Assembly: GCA_005884685.1 (NCBI GenBank)
Contig: VBAH01000057.1
Coordinates: 1-60,301 of the forward strand
Origin: Alphaproteobacteria bacterium
GTDB lineage: Bacteria > Pseudomonadota > Alphaproteobacteria > Rhizobiales > Xanthobacteraceae
Direction of reading: 5' to 3'
DNA: 60,301 bases
Shown: piece after piece, positions 1-8,608 of the stretch
How positions within the stretch are numbered: the stretch's first letter is position 1
Layout: each line of letters begins with the position of its first letter
The notes under the pieces: model-generated
Database searches by the model: none
What the model was told of the DNA's origin: nothing
What the model saw: only the letters and a program-made list of their open reading frames with translations
Position numbers and translations under genes: made by a program

Positions 1-49
1 CATGGTGGTCGCGCGCGACCTGCTCGGCGGCCAGCGCAAGAAAGCCTGA
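1..49 (+). CDS. 3' end of an unidentified CDS (partial)
   Basis: A frame open from the window edge ends with TGA at 47-49 and encodes a terminal peptide rich in Arg and Lys (…GGQRKKA). It stops 3 bases before the following enoyl-CoA hydratase-like gene, so it is probably the upstream member of the same operon. Too little is visible to name a family. Confidence 0.5.
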   Translation, partial: MVVARDLLGGQRKKA

Positions 50-52
50 ATC

Positions 53-826
53 ATGTCGATCGACGTCGCCGTCGCGGACGGCATCGCCACCATCACGATC
101 AACCGCCCCGAGCGGATGAACGCGATGGACGCCGAGCACTACAAGGGCCTGTCGCAGGCGTGGATGCGCGTGCGCGACGATGCGGCGATCCGTGTGGCGA
201 TCATCACGGGCGCGGGCGAGAAGGCGTTCAGCGCCGGAGCGGACCTGAAAAGCTTCATCACCTCGCCGGCCGGCCTCGACGAGATGTGGCTGACGCAGCG
301 CGACCAGTTGCTCAATCGCGGATTGGAAGTGTGGAAGCCGGTCATTGCCGCGGTGAACGGCTATTGCCTCGCCGGCGGCATGACCTTGCTGCTCGGCACC
401 GACATCCGCATCGCGGCCGAGCACGCCACATTCAACATCGCGGAGGTGAAGCGCGGGATTCTTCCCGGCAATGGCGGCACGCAGCGCATTCTCGATCAGC
501 TCCCCTACGCGATCGGCATGGAGCTGCTGCTCACCGGCGACTCGATCGATGCGGGCAAGGCGCTGCACTACGGGCTGATCAACAAGGTGGTGCCGAAGGA
601 AAAGCTGATGGAGGCGGCGCGCGAAATGGCCCGGAAAATCGCCGCCAATGCGCCGCTCGCCGTGCAGGCCGCGAAGGAAATGGCGGTCCGCTCGCGCGAA
701 ATGGACCGCACCACCGGCCTGCGGGTCGAGGCGCTGACCAATCGCTTGCTGCAATTCACCGAAGACGCCAGGGAAGGTCCGGCCGCCTTCGTCGAGAAGC
801 GCCCTCCGAATTTCAAGGGGCGGTGA
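53..826 (+). CDS. enoyl-CoA hydratase/isomerase family protein
   Basis: This 257-residue protein has the usual crotonase length and fold signature. An oxyanion-hole stretch KAFSAGADLKSF lies near residue 60, CLAGGMTLLLGTDIRIA near 104, and AEVKRGILPGNGGTQRI near 135. Of the two Glu residues used by true hydratases, the second (in AEVKRG) is present. The position of the first is occupied by Thr in GGMTLL, so it may be an isomerase or another crotonase activity rather than a classical hydratase. It acts on acyl-CoA esters in the cytoplasm. It abuts the CoA-transferase gene (stop 824-826, ATG 827), which indicates an operon for CoA-linked catabolism. The substrate cannot be told from sequence. 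Confidence 0.88.
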   Translation: MSIDVAVADGIATITINRPERMNAMDAEHYKGLSQAWMRVRDDAAIRVAIITGAGEKAFSAGADLKSFITSPAGLDEMWLTQRDQLLNRGLEVWKPVIAAVNGYCLAGGMTLLLGTDIRIAAEHATFNIAEVKRGILPGNGGTQRILDQLPYAIGMELLLTGDSIDAGKALHYGLINKVVPKEKLMEAAREMARKIAANAPLAVQAAKEMAVRSREMDRTTGLRVEALTNRLLQFTEDAREGPAAFVEKRPPNFKGR

Positions 827-2023
827 ATGACGTCACCTTACCCGCTCGCCGGCATCACGGTCATCGATCTCAGCCAGATCTATAACGGCCCCTATGCGAC
901 GTTCCTGTGCGCGCAGGCCGGCGCCGAGGTGATCAAGGTCGAGCCGAAGGGCGGCGAGCATCTGCGCCGGCGCGGCGTTGTCGGCGGCGCGGCGCTCCCC
1001 TTCGCGATGCTCAACGCCAACAAACGCTCGGTCTCGCTCGACCTGAAGAACCCGCAAGGCCGCGACCTCCTGATCGAGATGGTCAGGCGCGCCGATGTGC
1101 TGGTGGAGAATTTTGCGCCCGGCGTGACCGAGCGGCTCGGTCTCGGAGTCGCCGCGATGCACGCGCTCAACCCGCGCCTCGTCTATGCGCAAAGCTCCGG
1201 CTACGGCCAGGACGGCCTTTATCGCGATTATCCCGCGATGGACCTCACCGTGCAGGCGATGTCCGGCGTGATGGGCATCACGGGTTTCGCCGACCGCGAG
1301 CCGGTGAAGGCCGGGCCGGCGCTGTGCGACTTCTTTGCCGGCGTGCATCTCTATGGCGGGATCGTCACCGCACTCTACGATCGCGAGCGCACCGGGCGCG
1401 GGCGCACCGTCGAGGTCGCGATGCTCGATGCCGTCTATGCGTCGCTCTCCTCGCAGCTCGGGATGTGCTTCGGGCAGGGCTGGCAGGAGGCCGGCCGCAC
1501 CGGCAACCGCCACGGCGGGCTTGCGGAGTCTCCCTACAATGTCTATCCGGCGAGCGACGGCCATATCGCGATCATCTGCGTCGGCGAGCAGCATTGGAAG
1601 AACCTGCTCGACGCCATGGGGCGCGCGGACTTGCACGACGATCCGCGCTTCGCGAGTCTCACGACCCGCGTCGCCCACATGGATGTGGTCGACGATCTCG
1701 TCAGCGGCTTCACCAGGGAATACAACAAGCAGGACCTGTTCGCGCTCTTGATGAAACATCGCGTGCCGTGCGCGCCGGTGCGGACCTTGATGGAGGTGGT
1801 CAACGACCCGCACCTGCATCAGCGCGGCATGCTGCAATGGATCGACCATCCGGAGCTGGGGCGTATCGTGGTGCAGGCAAGCCCGATCCGCTTCGACGGC
1901 GCGGCCCCGCTGCCGCACGAGCCGAGCCGCGCGCTCGGCGCCGACAACGAGAGCGTGCTCGGCGGCTGGCTCGGGCTGTCGCGCGATGAGGTCGGCCGCC
2001 TCGCCAAGGACGGCGTCATCTGA
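827..2023 (+). CDS. family III CoA-transferase (CaiB/BaiF family)
   Basis: The product is 398 residues, typical of CaiB/BaiF enzymes that move CoA between carboxylic acids through an enzyme-bound mixed anhydride. The N-terminal motif GITVIDLSQIYNGPYAT and the nucleotide-binding region EVIKVEPKGGEHLRRRG are standard. The conserved catalytic Asp is seen in PAMDLTVQAMSGVMGITG near residue 140. The gene begins directly after the crotonase stop, and its own stop overlaps the next start (TGATG), so translation is probably coupled. It likely activates a substrate of the surrounding degradation pathway. Donor and acceptor acids are unknown. Confidence 0.93.
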   Translation: MTSPYPLAGITVIDLSQIYNGPYATFLCAQAGAEVIKVEPKGGEHLRRRGVVGGAALPFAMLNANKRSVSLDLKNPQGRDLLIEMVRRADVLVENFAPGVTERLGLGVAAMHALNPRLVYAQSSGYGQDGLYRDYPAMDLTVQAMSGVMGITGFADREPVKAGPALCDFFAGVHLYGGIVTALYDRERTGRGRTVEVAMLDAVYASLSSQLGMCFGQGWQEAGRTGNRHGGLAESPYNVYPASDGHIAIICVGEQHWKNLLDAMGRADLHDDPRFASLTTRVAHMDVVDDLVSGFTREYNKQDLFALLMKHRVPCAPVRTLMEVVNDPHLHQRGMLQWIDHPELGRIVVQASPIRFDGAAPLPHEPSRALGADNESVLGGWLGLSRDEVGRLAKDGVI

Positions 2024-3145
2024 TGCGCGGCAAATACGTCATCGCCGGGATCGGGCATACGAAGTTCGGACGCCTGCCTGGGCGCGGCACGGTGTCGATG
2101 AATGTGGAGGCGTGCCGCAATGCGCTCGCCGACGCCGGAATCGAGAAGTCCGCCGTCGATGCCTTGTTCGTGAAGGTGCCGACCTCGCGCTATTCCGCGA
2201 TGTACGGCCAGACGCTCGCCGAAGCGATGCGCCTGCAGCCGAAGGTCGGCGGCGTGTGGGACCAGGGCGGCGCTACCAACATCAGCATGATCTCGTTCGC
2301 CTGCATGGCGATCGAGGCCGGGCAGTGCGAGGTCGCGCTGGTGACGCTTGCCGACGATCCCAAGACCGGCACGCGCCAGGCCTACGAGAAAGCCTGGGGC
2401 AACGACGCCGCCTATGGCTGGTTCTCGATCGCGGCCGGCTACGCCATGACGATGCAGCGGCACATGGCCGAATACGGCACCAAACCGGAACAGTTCGGCG
2501 AGATCGCGGTTGCGGTGCGCAATCACGGCGCCAACAATCCGCACGCGGCGCTGCGCGTGCCGCTCACGCTCGACAAATACATGGAGTCGCCGTTCATCAT
2601 CGAGCCGCTGCGGCGCGACGACATCTGTCTTGTGTCGGACGGCGCCGCCGCCGTGGTCGTTATGAGCGAGAAGCATGCGCGCGAACTCGGAGCAAAGGCG
2701 CCGGTCAAGATCCTTGGGTTTGGCCAGGGCCAGACGTCGTACGACGTGCCGTTGCGTCCGATGCTGACCGAGACGATGGCGAAGGCTTCTGCGCGGACCG
2801 CGTTCAAGATGGCGGGTTTGGCGCCGAAAGACATCGATATTGCGCAGATACGACTGCTACACCATCGCGGTGCTGATGACGCTCGAGGACTACGGCTTCT
2901 GCCGCAAGGGCGAAGGCGGCAGGTGGGTCGAGGGTGGACGCGTCGCGGCGGGCGGCGAGCTGCCGATCAACACCTCGGGCGGGCTCCTCTCCGAGACCGG
3001 CATGCCCGGCCTGCAGCTCGTGATGGAGGGCGTGCGGCAGATGCGAGGCACCTCGGTCAACCAGGTGAAAAATGCCGCGACCTGCATCGTGTCGAACCAG
3101 GGCGGCGTCATGACCACGCACTCGACCTTGATCTTGGGGCATTGA
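2023..3145 (+). pseudogene. thiolase-like (SCP-x/Ltp2-type) protein, frameshifted
   Basis: The first part (2023 to about 2848) encodes a thiolase-superfamily N-terminal domain starting MRGKYVIAGIGHTKFG. The rest, with YDCYTIAVLMTLEDYGFC and SVNQVKNAATCIVSNQGG, continues one frame over to a TGA at 3143-3145. The shift sits at 2848, where CAG-A-TAC replaces the expected CAG-ATC-TAC, so two bases are missing or one is extra. Repaired, the protein would be about 374 residues. The nucleophilic Cys of true thiolases is absent: the region near residue 83 reads QGGATNISM. Cys-less members that sit next to a DUF35 gene act as acyl-CoA retro-aldolases (the Ltp2/DUF35 pair of steroid side-chain degradation). 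I infer such a role here. The lesion may be a consensus error, since both halves are well conserved. Confidence 0.82.
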
Positions 3146-3148
3146 GCG

Positions 3149-3541
3149 ATGAGTTTCCCGCTGCCCGAAGAAACGCCTCTGTCGCAACCTTATTGGGAGG
3201 CACTGCGCGCGGGCCGCCTCACGTTCCAGCGCTGCCGGGCGTGCGGCCACGCCTGGCTGCCGCCGCGCGCCGAATGCCCCGAGTGTCTCGCGGCCGAATG
3301 GGACTGGGCGGTCGCGAGCGGCAAGGGCCGCGTGATCTCATGGGTGATCTATCACCATGCCTATCACGAGGCGTTCAAGGAGCGGCTCCCTTACAACGTC
3401 GCGCTGGTCGAGCTCGATGAGGGCCCGCGGCTGATCAGCAACATCGTCAACCCGGAGGCCGGCATCGCCGCCGAGCGCCCGGTCGCGCTGAAGATCGAGG
3501 ACGAGCATGGCGTCGCGCTCGCGCGTTTTGCGCTGCTATGA
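3149..3541 (+). CDS. DUF35 zinc-ribbon/OB-fold protein, partner of the thiolase-like protein
   Basis: The 130-residue product has an N-terminal helix with a rubredoxin-like zinc ribbon near residues 29-46 (CRACGHAW … CPEC, four Cys). An OB-fold half follows with GKGRVISWVIYHHAYH and PYNVALVELDEGPRLISN. This is the DUF35/ChsH2-C architecture, which binds thiolase-like partners and completes their acyl-CoA site. It starts 3 bases after the thiolase-like stop, and its own stop overlaps the SDR start by four bases (ATGA). Both facts point to stoichiometric co-expression. Confidence 0.9.
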   Translation: MSFPLPEETPLSQPYWEALRAGRLTFQRCRACGHAWLPPRAECPECLAAEWDWAVASGKGRVISWVIYHHAYHEAFKERLPYNVALVELDEGPRLISNIVNPEAGIAAERPVALKIEDEHGVALARFALL

Positions 3542-4290
3542 CCAAGATCGTCATCGTCACCGGAGGTAGCCGCGGTATCGGCGCCGCCACCGCGCGGCTG
3601 CTCGGGCGCGAGCACGCCGCAGTGGTGGTCAACTATCGCAAGGCGCGCTCGGACGCTGATGCCGTCGTCAACGACATCAAGGCTTCGGGCGGCGAGGCGA
3701 TCGCAGTGCAGGGCGATGTCGGCAACGAGGACGACGTGCTGCGGCTGTTCGCCGAGACCGACCGCGCGTTCGGCCCGCTCACCGGCCTCGTCAACAATGC
3801 CGGCATTGTCGGCGGCGCCAAGCGGCGCATCGATGCGCTGACCTTCGCGGGCATCATGGAGCTGATGCGCGTCAACGTCGCCGGCCAGATGCTGTGCGCG
3901 CGCGAGGCGGTGAAGCGCATGTCGACGCGCAACGGCGGCAAGGGCGGCGCGATCGTCAATGTCTCCTCGCTCGGCGCGCTCACCGGTTCGCCGCACGCCT
4001 TCATCGACTACGCGGCGTCGAAGGGCGCACTCGACACCATGACGATCGGGCTCGCTGCCGAAGTGGTGGGCAGCGGCATCCGCGTCAACGGCGTGCGGCC
4101 CGGCCTGATCGACACCGACATCCACGACGACGCGGGTATCCCGGATCGCATCAAGCGCTTCGGTCCGACGATGCCGATCGGCCGCGCCGGCGCGCCAGAG
4201 GAGGTGGCCGAGGCGATCGTGTGGCTGCTGTCGGACAAGGCCTCTTACGTCACCGGGGAATTCATCAACGTGACCGGCGGCGCGCGCTGA
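3538..4290 (+). CDS. SDR family NAD(P)-dependent oxidoreductase (FabG-like)
   Basis: At 250 residues this is a classical short-chain dehydrogenase. It has the cofactor motif TGGSRGIGAA at residues 8-17, the NNAG motif, a catalytic Ser in VNVSSLGALTG, and YAASK (Tyr and Lys) near residue 158. It ends with TGEFINVTGGAR, as FabG-like enzymes do. It probably oxidises or reduces a 3-hydroxyacyl or other hydroxyl intermediate made by the upstream enzymes. The ATG overlaps the DUF35 stop. It is the last gene of the plus-strand operon and faces a convergent gene 3 bases downstream. Confidence 0.92.
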   Translation: MTKIVIVTGGSRGIGAATARLLGREHAAVVVNYRKARSDADAVVNDIKASGGEAIAVQGDVGNEDDVLRLFAETDRAFGPLTGLVNNAGIVGGAKRRIDALTFAGIMELMRVNVAGQMLCAREAVKRMSTRNGGKGGAIVNVSSLGALTGSPHAFIDYAASKGALDTMTIGLAAEVVGSGIRVNGVRPGLIDTDIHDDAGIPDRIKRFGPTMPIGRAGAPEEVAEAIVWLLSDKASYVTGEFINVTGGAR

Positions 4291-4293
4291 GCC

Positions 4294-4656
4294 TTACACG
4301 TTGCCGAGCGCAGCCCTGGTCTTGAGCGCCGGATGATCGTCCGGCACCTCGATCAGCATGGCGAGCAGCACAGCGCTGCGCGTCTTGCCGTGCGTGTCGA
4401 GATTGAGGCTGTCGTTCACGCCGCCCTGTAACGCCTCCTCCAGCACGAAGTTGAACGCGGAAAGGTTCGGCAGGTCGTAGCGCGTGACATGGCCGCTCAC
4501 GAGTTCTCCGAACTGTTTGCGCACCGCCGCGGCGGTGACCTGCCGCGCAATCAGCGCATAGTCCTCGGCGCGATACGGAGTGAGCGACATGGTCTGCGAG
4601 TCGCCCTTGTCGCCGGTGCGGCTGTGCGCGAGGTAAAACAGCTCGATCTGCGCCAC
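4294..4656 (-). CDS. AtuA C-terminal ferredoxin-fold domain-like protein
   Basis: This small protein (120 residues) begins MAQIELFYLAHSRTGDKGDSQ. The GDKGD-type motif is characteristic of the C-terminal ferredoxin-fold domain of AtuA-family proteins. In Pseudomonas AtuA that domain is fused to a DUF1446 domain; here it is separate and follows the DUF1446 gene by 3 bases. The two products presumably form one functional unit. The biochemical reaction of the family is not established; AtuA belongs to acyclic terpene (citronellol/geraniol) catabolism in Pseudomonas. Confidence 0.8.
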   Translation of the reverse strand: MAQIELFYLAHSRTGDKGDSQTMSLTPYRAEDYALIARQVTAAAVRKQFGELVSGHVTRYDLPNLSAFNFVLEEALQGGVNDSLNLDTHGKTRSAVLLAMLIEVPDDHPALKTRAALGNV

Positions 4657-4659
4657 GCG

Positions 4660-6003
4660 TCAGCCCTCCACGAACGCCCAGCGCGGTGTGACCTTCGCGC
4701 GCGGCACGAACGTCGTGTAGGTGCGGATGGTCGGACGGCTCGCGATGCGCACACCACCACCGCCCGCCGGGCCGTTCACATAGAGAGACTCGACCTCAGT
4801 GATGAGGCGGTCGGCCGCCGTCTGGTCCGGCACGCGGGCTGCTACCCTTAACCGAACGTCGCGGACCGGTCGCTCCGTCTCGCCCGGCCAGGCGCTGCTC
4901 ACCCCGATCAGATCGCACTGGATAGTCTGGTTGCCGAGCATCGGGTCGCGCGCCGCGCGCTTGCGGATGATGTCGGCCGCGAGCCGCGCGCGCGCCACGC
5001 AATTGATGCCCGCATAGGAAATCTCGATCTCGGCCAGCACGCCGCTGTCGACGCCGATCAGCACTTTCAGCGTGTCGGGGCGCGGGTGCCCGCGCGCGCC
5101 GGTGAGCCGCACCTCATCCGGACCCGACTCCGCGAGATCGAGCCTCGTCACGTCGAGCGCGATGTCGGGCGTGAGGTACGCCGCCGGATCGTGCATCTCG
5201 TAGAGGATCTGCTCGGTGACGGTGTGGCGGTCGATGCGCCCGCCGCTGCCGGGCGGCTTGGTGATGGTGATCGAGCGGTCGTCGCGCACTTCGGCGATCG
5301 GAAAGCCGATGCGCTCGACGTCCGGCACATCCTTCAGGCCCGGCTCGGCGAAATAGCCGCCGGTCGCCTGCCCGCCGCATTCGAGCAGATGGCCGGCGAG
5401 CACGCCGCACGCCATCGCGTCGTTGTCGTCCGGCCGCCAGCCGAGCGTCGCCATGATCGGGCCGAGCGCCAGCGCGGAGTCGGTCACCCGTCCGGTCACG
5501 ATCACGTCGGCGCCGGCCGCGTAGGCGGAAGCGATCGCGTCCGCGCCGAGATACGCGTTGGTGCAGATGATGTCGCTGCCGAGCTTCGAGACGGGCTCGC
5601 GCGTTTCGGCGAGCACCGGATCGAGCGCGTGCACCAGATCGGTCACGTCGTCGCCGGTCACCGCCGCGACTTTCACAGTGATGCCGCGCTCGCGTGCGAG
5701 CCGCGCGATCATGCGCGCGCAGGCCTCCGGCGCGGCTCCCCCGGCATTGGTGACGAACTTCGTGCCGCGCCTGGCCATCGCGGGCAGCAGCATATCGAGC
5801 CGCCCGGCGAGATTGTCCCAGTAGCCGCTGCCGCCCTTGCGTTTCGCCACTTGGAGCAGCGCCAGCGTGCGCTCGGCGAGCGTTTCCAGCATCAGCACGT
5901 CGATGTCCCCACGCTCAACCAGCTCGAGCGCCGCGTCGAGGCGGTCGTTCGAGAATCCCGAGCCGCCGCCGATGCGGATCGCGCCGGCTTTGCGTGTTTT
6001 CAT
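4660..6003 (-). CDS. acyclic terpene utilisation AtuA-like protein (DUF1446)
   Basis: The 447-residue product is a DUF1446 protein. It has an N-terminal AIRIGGGSGFSNDRLD, a central VIVTGRVTDSALALGP and GGQATGGYFAEPG, and a C-terminal GAGG-like run (NGPAGGGGVRIASRP). I placed the start at the ATG on 6001-6003 because it begins the conserved domain and lies one base from the upstream hydratase stop. Longer in-frame extensions run into that hydratase gene. The order ligase, hydratase, AtuA-N, AtuA-C on one strand suggests a CoA-ester degradation operon, perhaps for a branched or terpenoid acid. The substrate is inference only. Confidence 0.87.
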   Translation of the reverse strand: MKTRKAGAIRIGGGSGFSNDRLDAALELVERGDIDVLMLETLAERTLALLQVAKRKGGSGYWDNLAGRLDMLLPAMARRGTKFVTNAGGAAPEACARMIARLARERGITVKVAAVTGDDVTDLVHALDPVLAETREPVSKLGSDIICTNAYLGADAIASAYAAGADVIVTGRVTDSALALGPIMATLGWRPDDNDAMACGVLAGHLLECGGQATGGYFAEPGLKDVPDVERIGFPIAEVRDDRSITITKPPGSGGRIDRHTVTEQILYEMHDPAAYLTPDIALDVTRLDLAESGPDEVRLTGARGHPRPDTLKVLIGVDSGVLAEIEISYAGINCVARARLAADIIRKRAARDPMLGNQTIQCDLIGVSSAWPGETERPVRDVRLRVAARVPDQTAADRLITEVESLYVNGPAGGGGVRIASRPTIRTYTTFVPRAKVTPRWAFVEG

Positions 6004-6004
6004 C

Positions 6005-6805
6005 TCAGGTTCCCTTGAATTGCGCCGGACGCTTGGCATGAAACGCCTCGACGCCCTCCTTGAAATCGTCCGACTGGCGCAACCGGCTGTAGCAATGGCC
6101 TTCCAGCTCGATCGCAATGGAGAGCGTCGCATCCTCGGTATCGTTGAGCAGCTTCTTCGCGGTCCGCTGCGCCAGGGCTGAGAACGTCCGCAGTTCGTCG
6201 ACCAGCGCGTCGGTGGCTTTCTCGAGCTCGGCGTCCGGCACGCATTCGGTCGCGATGCCCCAGTCGTAGGCCTGCCGTCCCGGAATGCGCTTCGAGCGCA
6301 TCACGATGTCCTTGGTGCGCGTGATGCCGATGATCTTCTGCAGCCGCGCCGAGCCGCCGGACCCGGGGATCTGCCCGAGCCGCTGCTCGGGCAGCGCGTA
6401 GAAACACGTCTCCGACACAATGCGGAAATCGCAGGCGAGCGAGAGCTCGAAGCCGACACCAAAGGTGAAACCGCGGTTCGCCGCGATCACCGGCTTCGAA
6501 CAGCGGGCCGGCGCCGCGATGTTCCAGGCGAGCTTCGACACCGTCTCAGGGCTTGCCTCCATGAACCCCTTGATGTTGCCGCCGGAGGAGAAGTGCTCGT
6601 CTGTTGCACGTACGACAATGACGCGCACGCGCGCATCCTCGTCGAACGCCTCGAACACGAGACGAAGCTGGTCGCGCTGCGGCATCGACACGATGTTGAA
6701 CGGGGGACGGTCGAGGATCACGTCGGCGCGCTCGCGTGCCTCGTCGATCTCGGCGCGGAAGCCGTCGAGTGTCGCGAGGCGCGGGTCGCTGAAGGTTGCA
6801 TTCAT
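6005..6805 (-). CDS. enoyl-CoA hydratase/isomerase family protein
   Basis: This 266-residue crotonase has both hydratase Glu positions: Glu in GVGFELSLACDFRI and Glu in ALPEQRLGQIPGSGG. An oxyanion motif FSSGGNIKGFME lies near residue 75. The chosen ATG (6803-6805) gives MNATFSDPRL and normal family length. Longer frames would read through an intergenic repeat. The gene sits between a CoA ligase and the AtuA-like genes on the same strand and likely hydrates the activated acid. SDRFAM- or HGD-type members with the same N-terminus also exist, so substrate and exact reaction are open. Confidence 0.88.
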   Translation of the reverse strand: MNATFSDPRLATLDGFRAEIDEARERADVILDRPPFNIVSMPQRDQLRLVFEAFDEDARVRVIVVRATDEHFSSGGNIKGFMEASPETVSKLAWNIAAPARCSKPVIAANRGFTFGVGFELSLACDFRIVSETCFYALPEQRLGQIPGSGGSARLQKIIGITRTKDIVMRSKRIPGRQAYDWGIATECVPDAELEKATDALVDELRTFSALAQRTAKKLLNDTEDATLSIAIELEGHCYSRLRQSDDFKEGVEAFHAKRPAQFKGT

Positions 6806-6814
6806 GGGGTGATA

Positions 6815-6941
6815 CTCTCCAATGTCATCCCGGGCGACCGAAGGGAGACCATCCATCCCGAAATTCGATTCGCCCTGTCGGCGCCATGGGTCCCGGGTCT
6901 CCGCCGCTCCGCGGCGTCGCCCGGGATGACAGCTGTGAATG
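6815..6941. repeat. extragenic palindromic element between hydratase and ligase genes
   Basis: The gap holds two inverted arms: a left arm near 6826-6850 beginning TCATCCCGGGCGACCGAAGG, and a right arm at 6893-6932 running CCGGGTCTCCGCC … CGCCCGGGATGACA. The arms are complementary around the shared CATCCCGGGCGAC core, so transcripts could fold. Elements of this kind are common between rhizobial genes. It separates the ligase from the hydratase on the same strand and may reduce read-through. Confidence 0.7.
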
Positions 6942-8450
6942 TCATGCCGCGGTTCCCTTTTCCGTCTCGTACTCGCCCGCCACCAGCTTGCGGCGCAGCA
7001 GCTTGCCGACCGGCGATTTCGGGAGCGCCGCGACGAACACATAGCGGCGCGGGCGCTTGTGGCTGGCAAGCCCGGAAGTACGGCAGAACTGGTCGAGACC
7101 GGCCTCGCTCACCGGCGCGCCGCGCTTGACGAACGCCGCGACGATCTTGCCCCAACGCTCGTCCGCCAACCCGACCACCGCGACCTCGGACACCGCCGGA
7201 TGCAGCGACAGGCAACTCTCGATCTCGACCGGGGAGACGTTCTCGCCGCCGGTGATGATCATGTCGTCGACGCGCCCGGTGACGAACAGGTCGCCGTCGG
7301 CATCGACGTAGCCGGTGTCGCCGGTGAAGTACCAACCTTGGCGCAGCGCTTTCGTATTGGCATCAGGGCGACGCCAGTAGCCCTCGAAGGCCTCGTCACT
7401 CGCCAGGTGCGCGACGATTTCTCCCTGCTCGCCTGCGGCCGCAATCTCTTCAGGCGAGTCCGCGCCGAGCTTCACCACGCGGATCATCTGGTTGATGCCG
7501 GCGCGGCCGGCTGAGCCGGGCTTCGCCGGCGCGTCCTGCTCGATGGTGAAGGTGTAGATCTCCGACGATCCGTAGTGATTGACGAACAGGTCGGGCTTGA
7601 ACGCGGCGCTCAACGCCTTGAGCAGCCCGTCGGTCATCGAAGCGCCGGCGAGGCCGAGCTTGCGCACCGAACTCACATCCGTCTGCGCGAAGCGCGGGTG
7701 ATGCAGCAAATCGTGATAGAGCGTCGGGACCAGGTAGAGGTTGGTGATCTTCTCACTTTCGATCAGCTCGAGCGCGCGGCCCGCATCGAAGCGCGGCAGG
7801 CAGACCAGCGTGCCGCCGACCAGCGACATCGCGACGAGCGAGCGTACCCCCATGGTGTGATAGAGCGGCATCACGCCGAGCGTGACTTCGCCCGCGCGGT
7901 ACATGTTCTGCGCCACATGCGCGAGCGCGGCCGCACGCTCGGCGCGCTGGCGGCGTGGCACGCCTTTGGGGCGCGCCGTGGTGCCTGAGGTGTAGAGCAT
8001 CACGGACCACGCCTCCGCGCCAACGCGCGGCTGCGCCTCCGGCGCCTTGAGCTTGAACCATTCGACGAAGTCGCCGACGTTCATCGTCGGGCAGCCGGCC
8101 CTGCACCCGTGCGCGGCCGCGGCCGATACGTGTTCGTAAACGAGCCCCTTCGCCTCGGCGTCCTCGCAGAAGAAATCGAGATCGTCGGCGGTCGCGCGCC
8201 AGTTGACCGGCGTAATGATGATCCCCGCGAACTGGCAGGCCCAATGGAGAGTCGCGGCCTCCCAGCGGTTCTGCAGCACCGTGACCAGGTGATCGCCGGG
8301 CCTCAGCCCGAGCGCGTCGAGCCCCGCGAGCACGGAGGAAATGCGCGCGTGCCATTCCCTGTAGGTCAGCCGCAGCGCGCCATCGACGATCGCGAGCGCG
8401 TCCGGGTCGCGCGCGACGCTGGCGAGAAAGCTGGTGCCGAGATCGAACAT
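6942..8450 (-). CDS. AMP-dependent acyl/aryl-CoA synthetase
   Basis: At 502 residues this is an ANL-superfamily ligase that makes acyl-CoA by way of acyl-AMP. The P-loop-like motif YTSGTTARPKGVP spans residues 153-165 and YGSSE lies near 300. The hinge-containing GDTGYVDADGDLFVTGRVDD is near 400, and the C-terminal catalytic Lys is in PKSPVGKLLRRKL. Sequence features resemble fatty acid or benzoate-type ligases, but the pocket residues do not identify the substrate. It heads the minus-strand operon and is divergent from the HpaB-type hydroxylase, so both may respond to one inducer through the 158-base gap. Confidence 0.92.
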   Translation of the reverse strand: MFDLGTSFLASVARDPDALAIVDGALRLTYREWHARISSVLAGLDALGLRPGDHLVTVLQNRWEAATLHWACQFAGIIITPVNWRATADDLDFFCEDAEAKGLVYEHVSAAAAHGCRAGCPTMNVGDFVEWFKLKAPEAQPRVGAEAWSVMLYTSGTTARPKGVPRRQRAERAAALAHVAQNMYRAGEVTLGVMPLYHTMGVRSLVAMSLVGGTLVCLPRFDAGRALELIESEKITNLYLVPTLYHDLLHHPRFAQTDVSSVRKLGLAGASMTDGLLKALSAAFKPDLFVNHYGSSEIYTFTIEQDAPAKPGSAGRAGINQMIRVVKLGADSPEEIAAAGEQGEIVAHLASDEAFEGYWRRPDANTKALRQGWYFTGDTGYVDADGDLFVTGRVDDMIITGGENVSPVEIESCLSLHPAVSEVAVVGLADERWGKIVAAFVKRGAPVSEAGLDQFCRTSGLASHKRPRRYVFVAALPKSPVGKLLRRKLVAGEYETEKGTAA

Positions 8451-8608
8451 TCAGACGGCCGAGTATTCTTTCAGTCCGCGCGGATGCTAGATGAGGCGGG
8501 CGCCTTCTGCCAGCGCGCGCGACGTCGCTGCTTCGTTTATCGGGTCGGCACGCCGCCTTTGTCACCGTCCGCGCGATCGACGTAGGATGCGCCATCCGGG
8601 GAGCCGCC

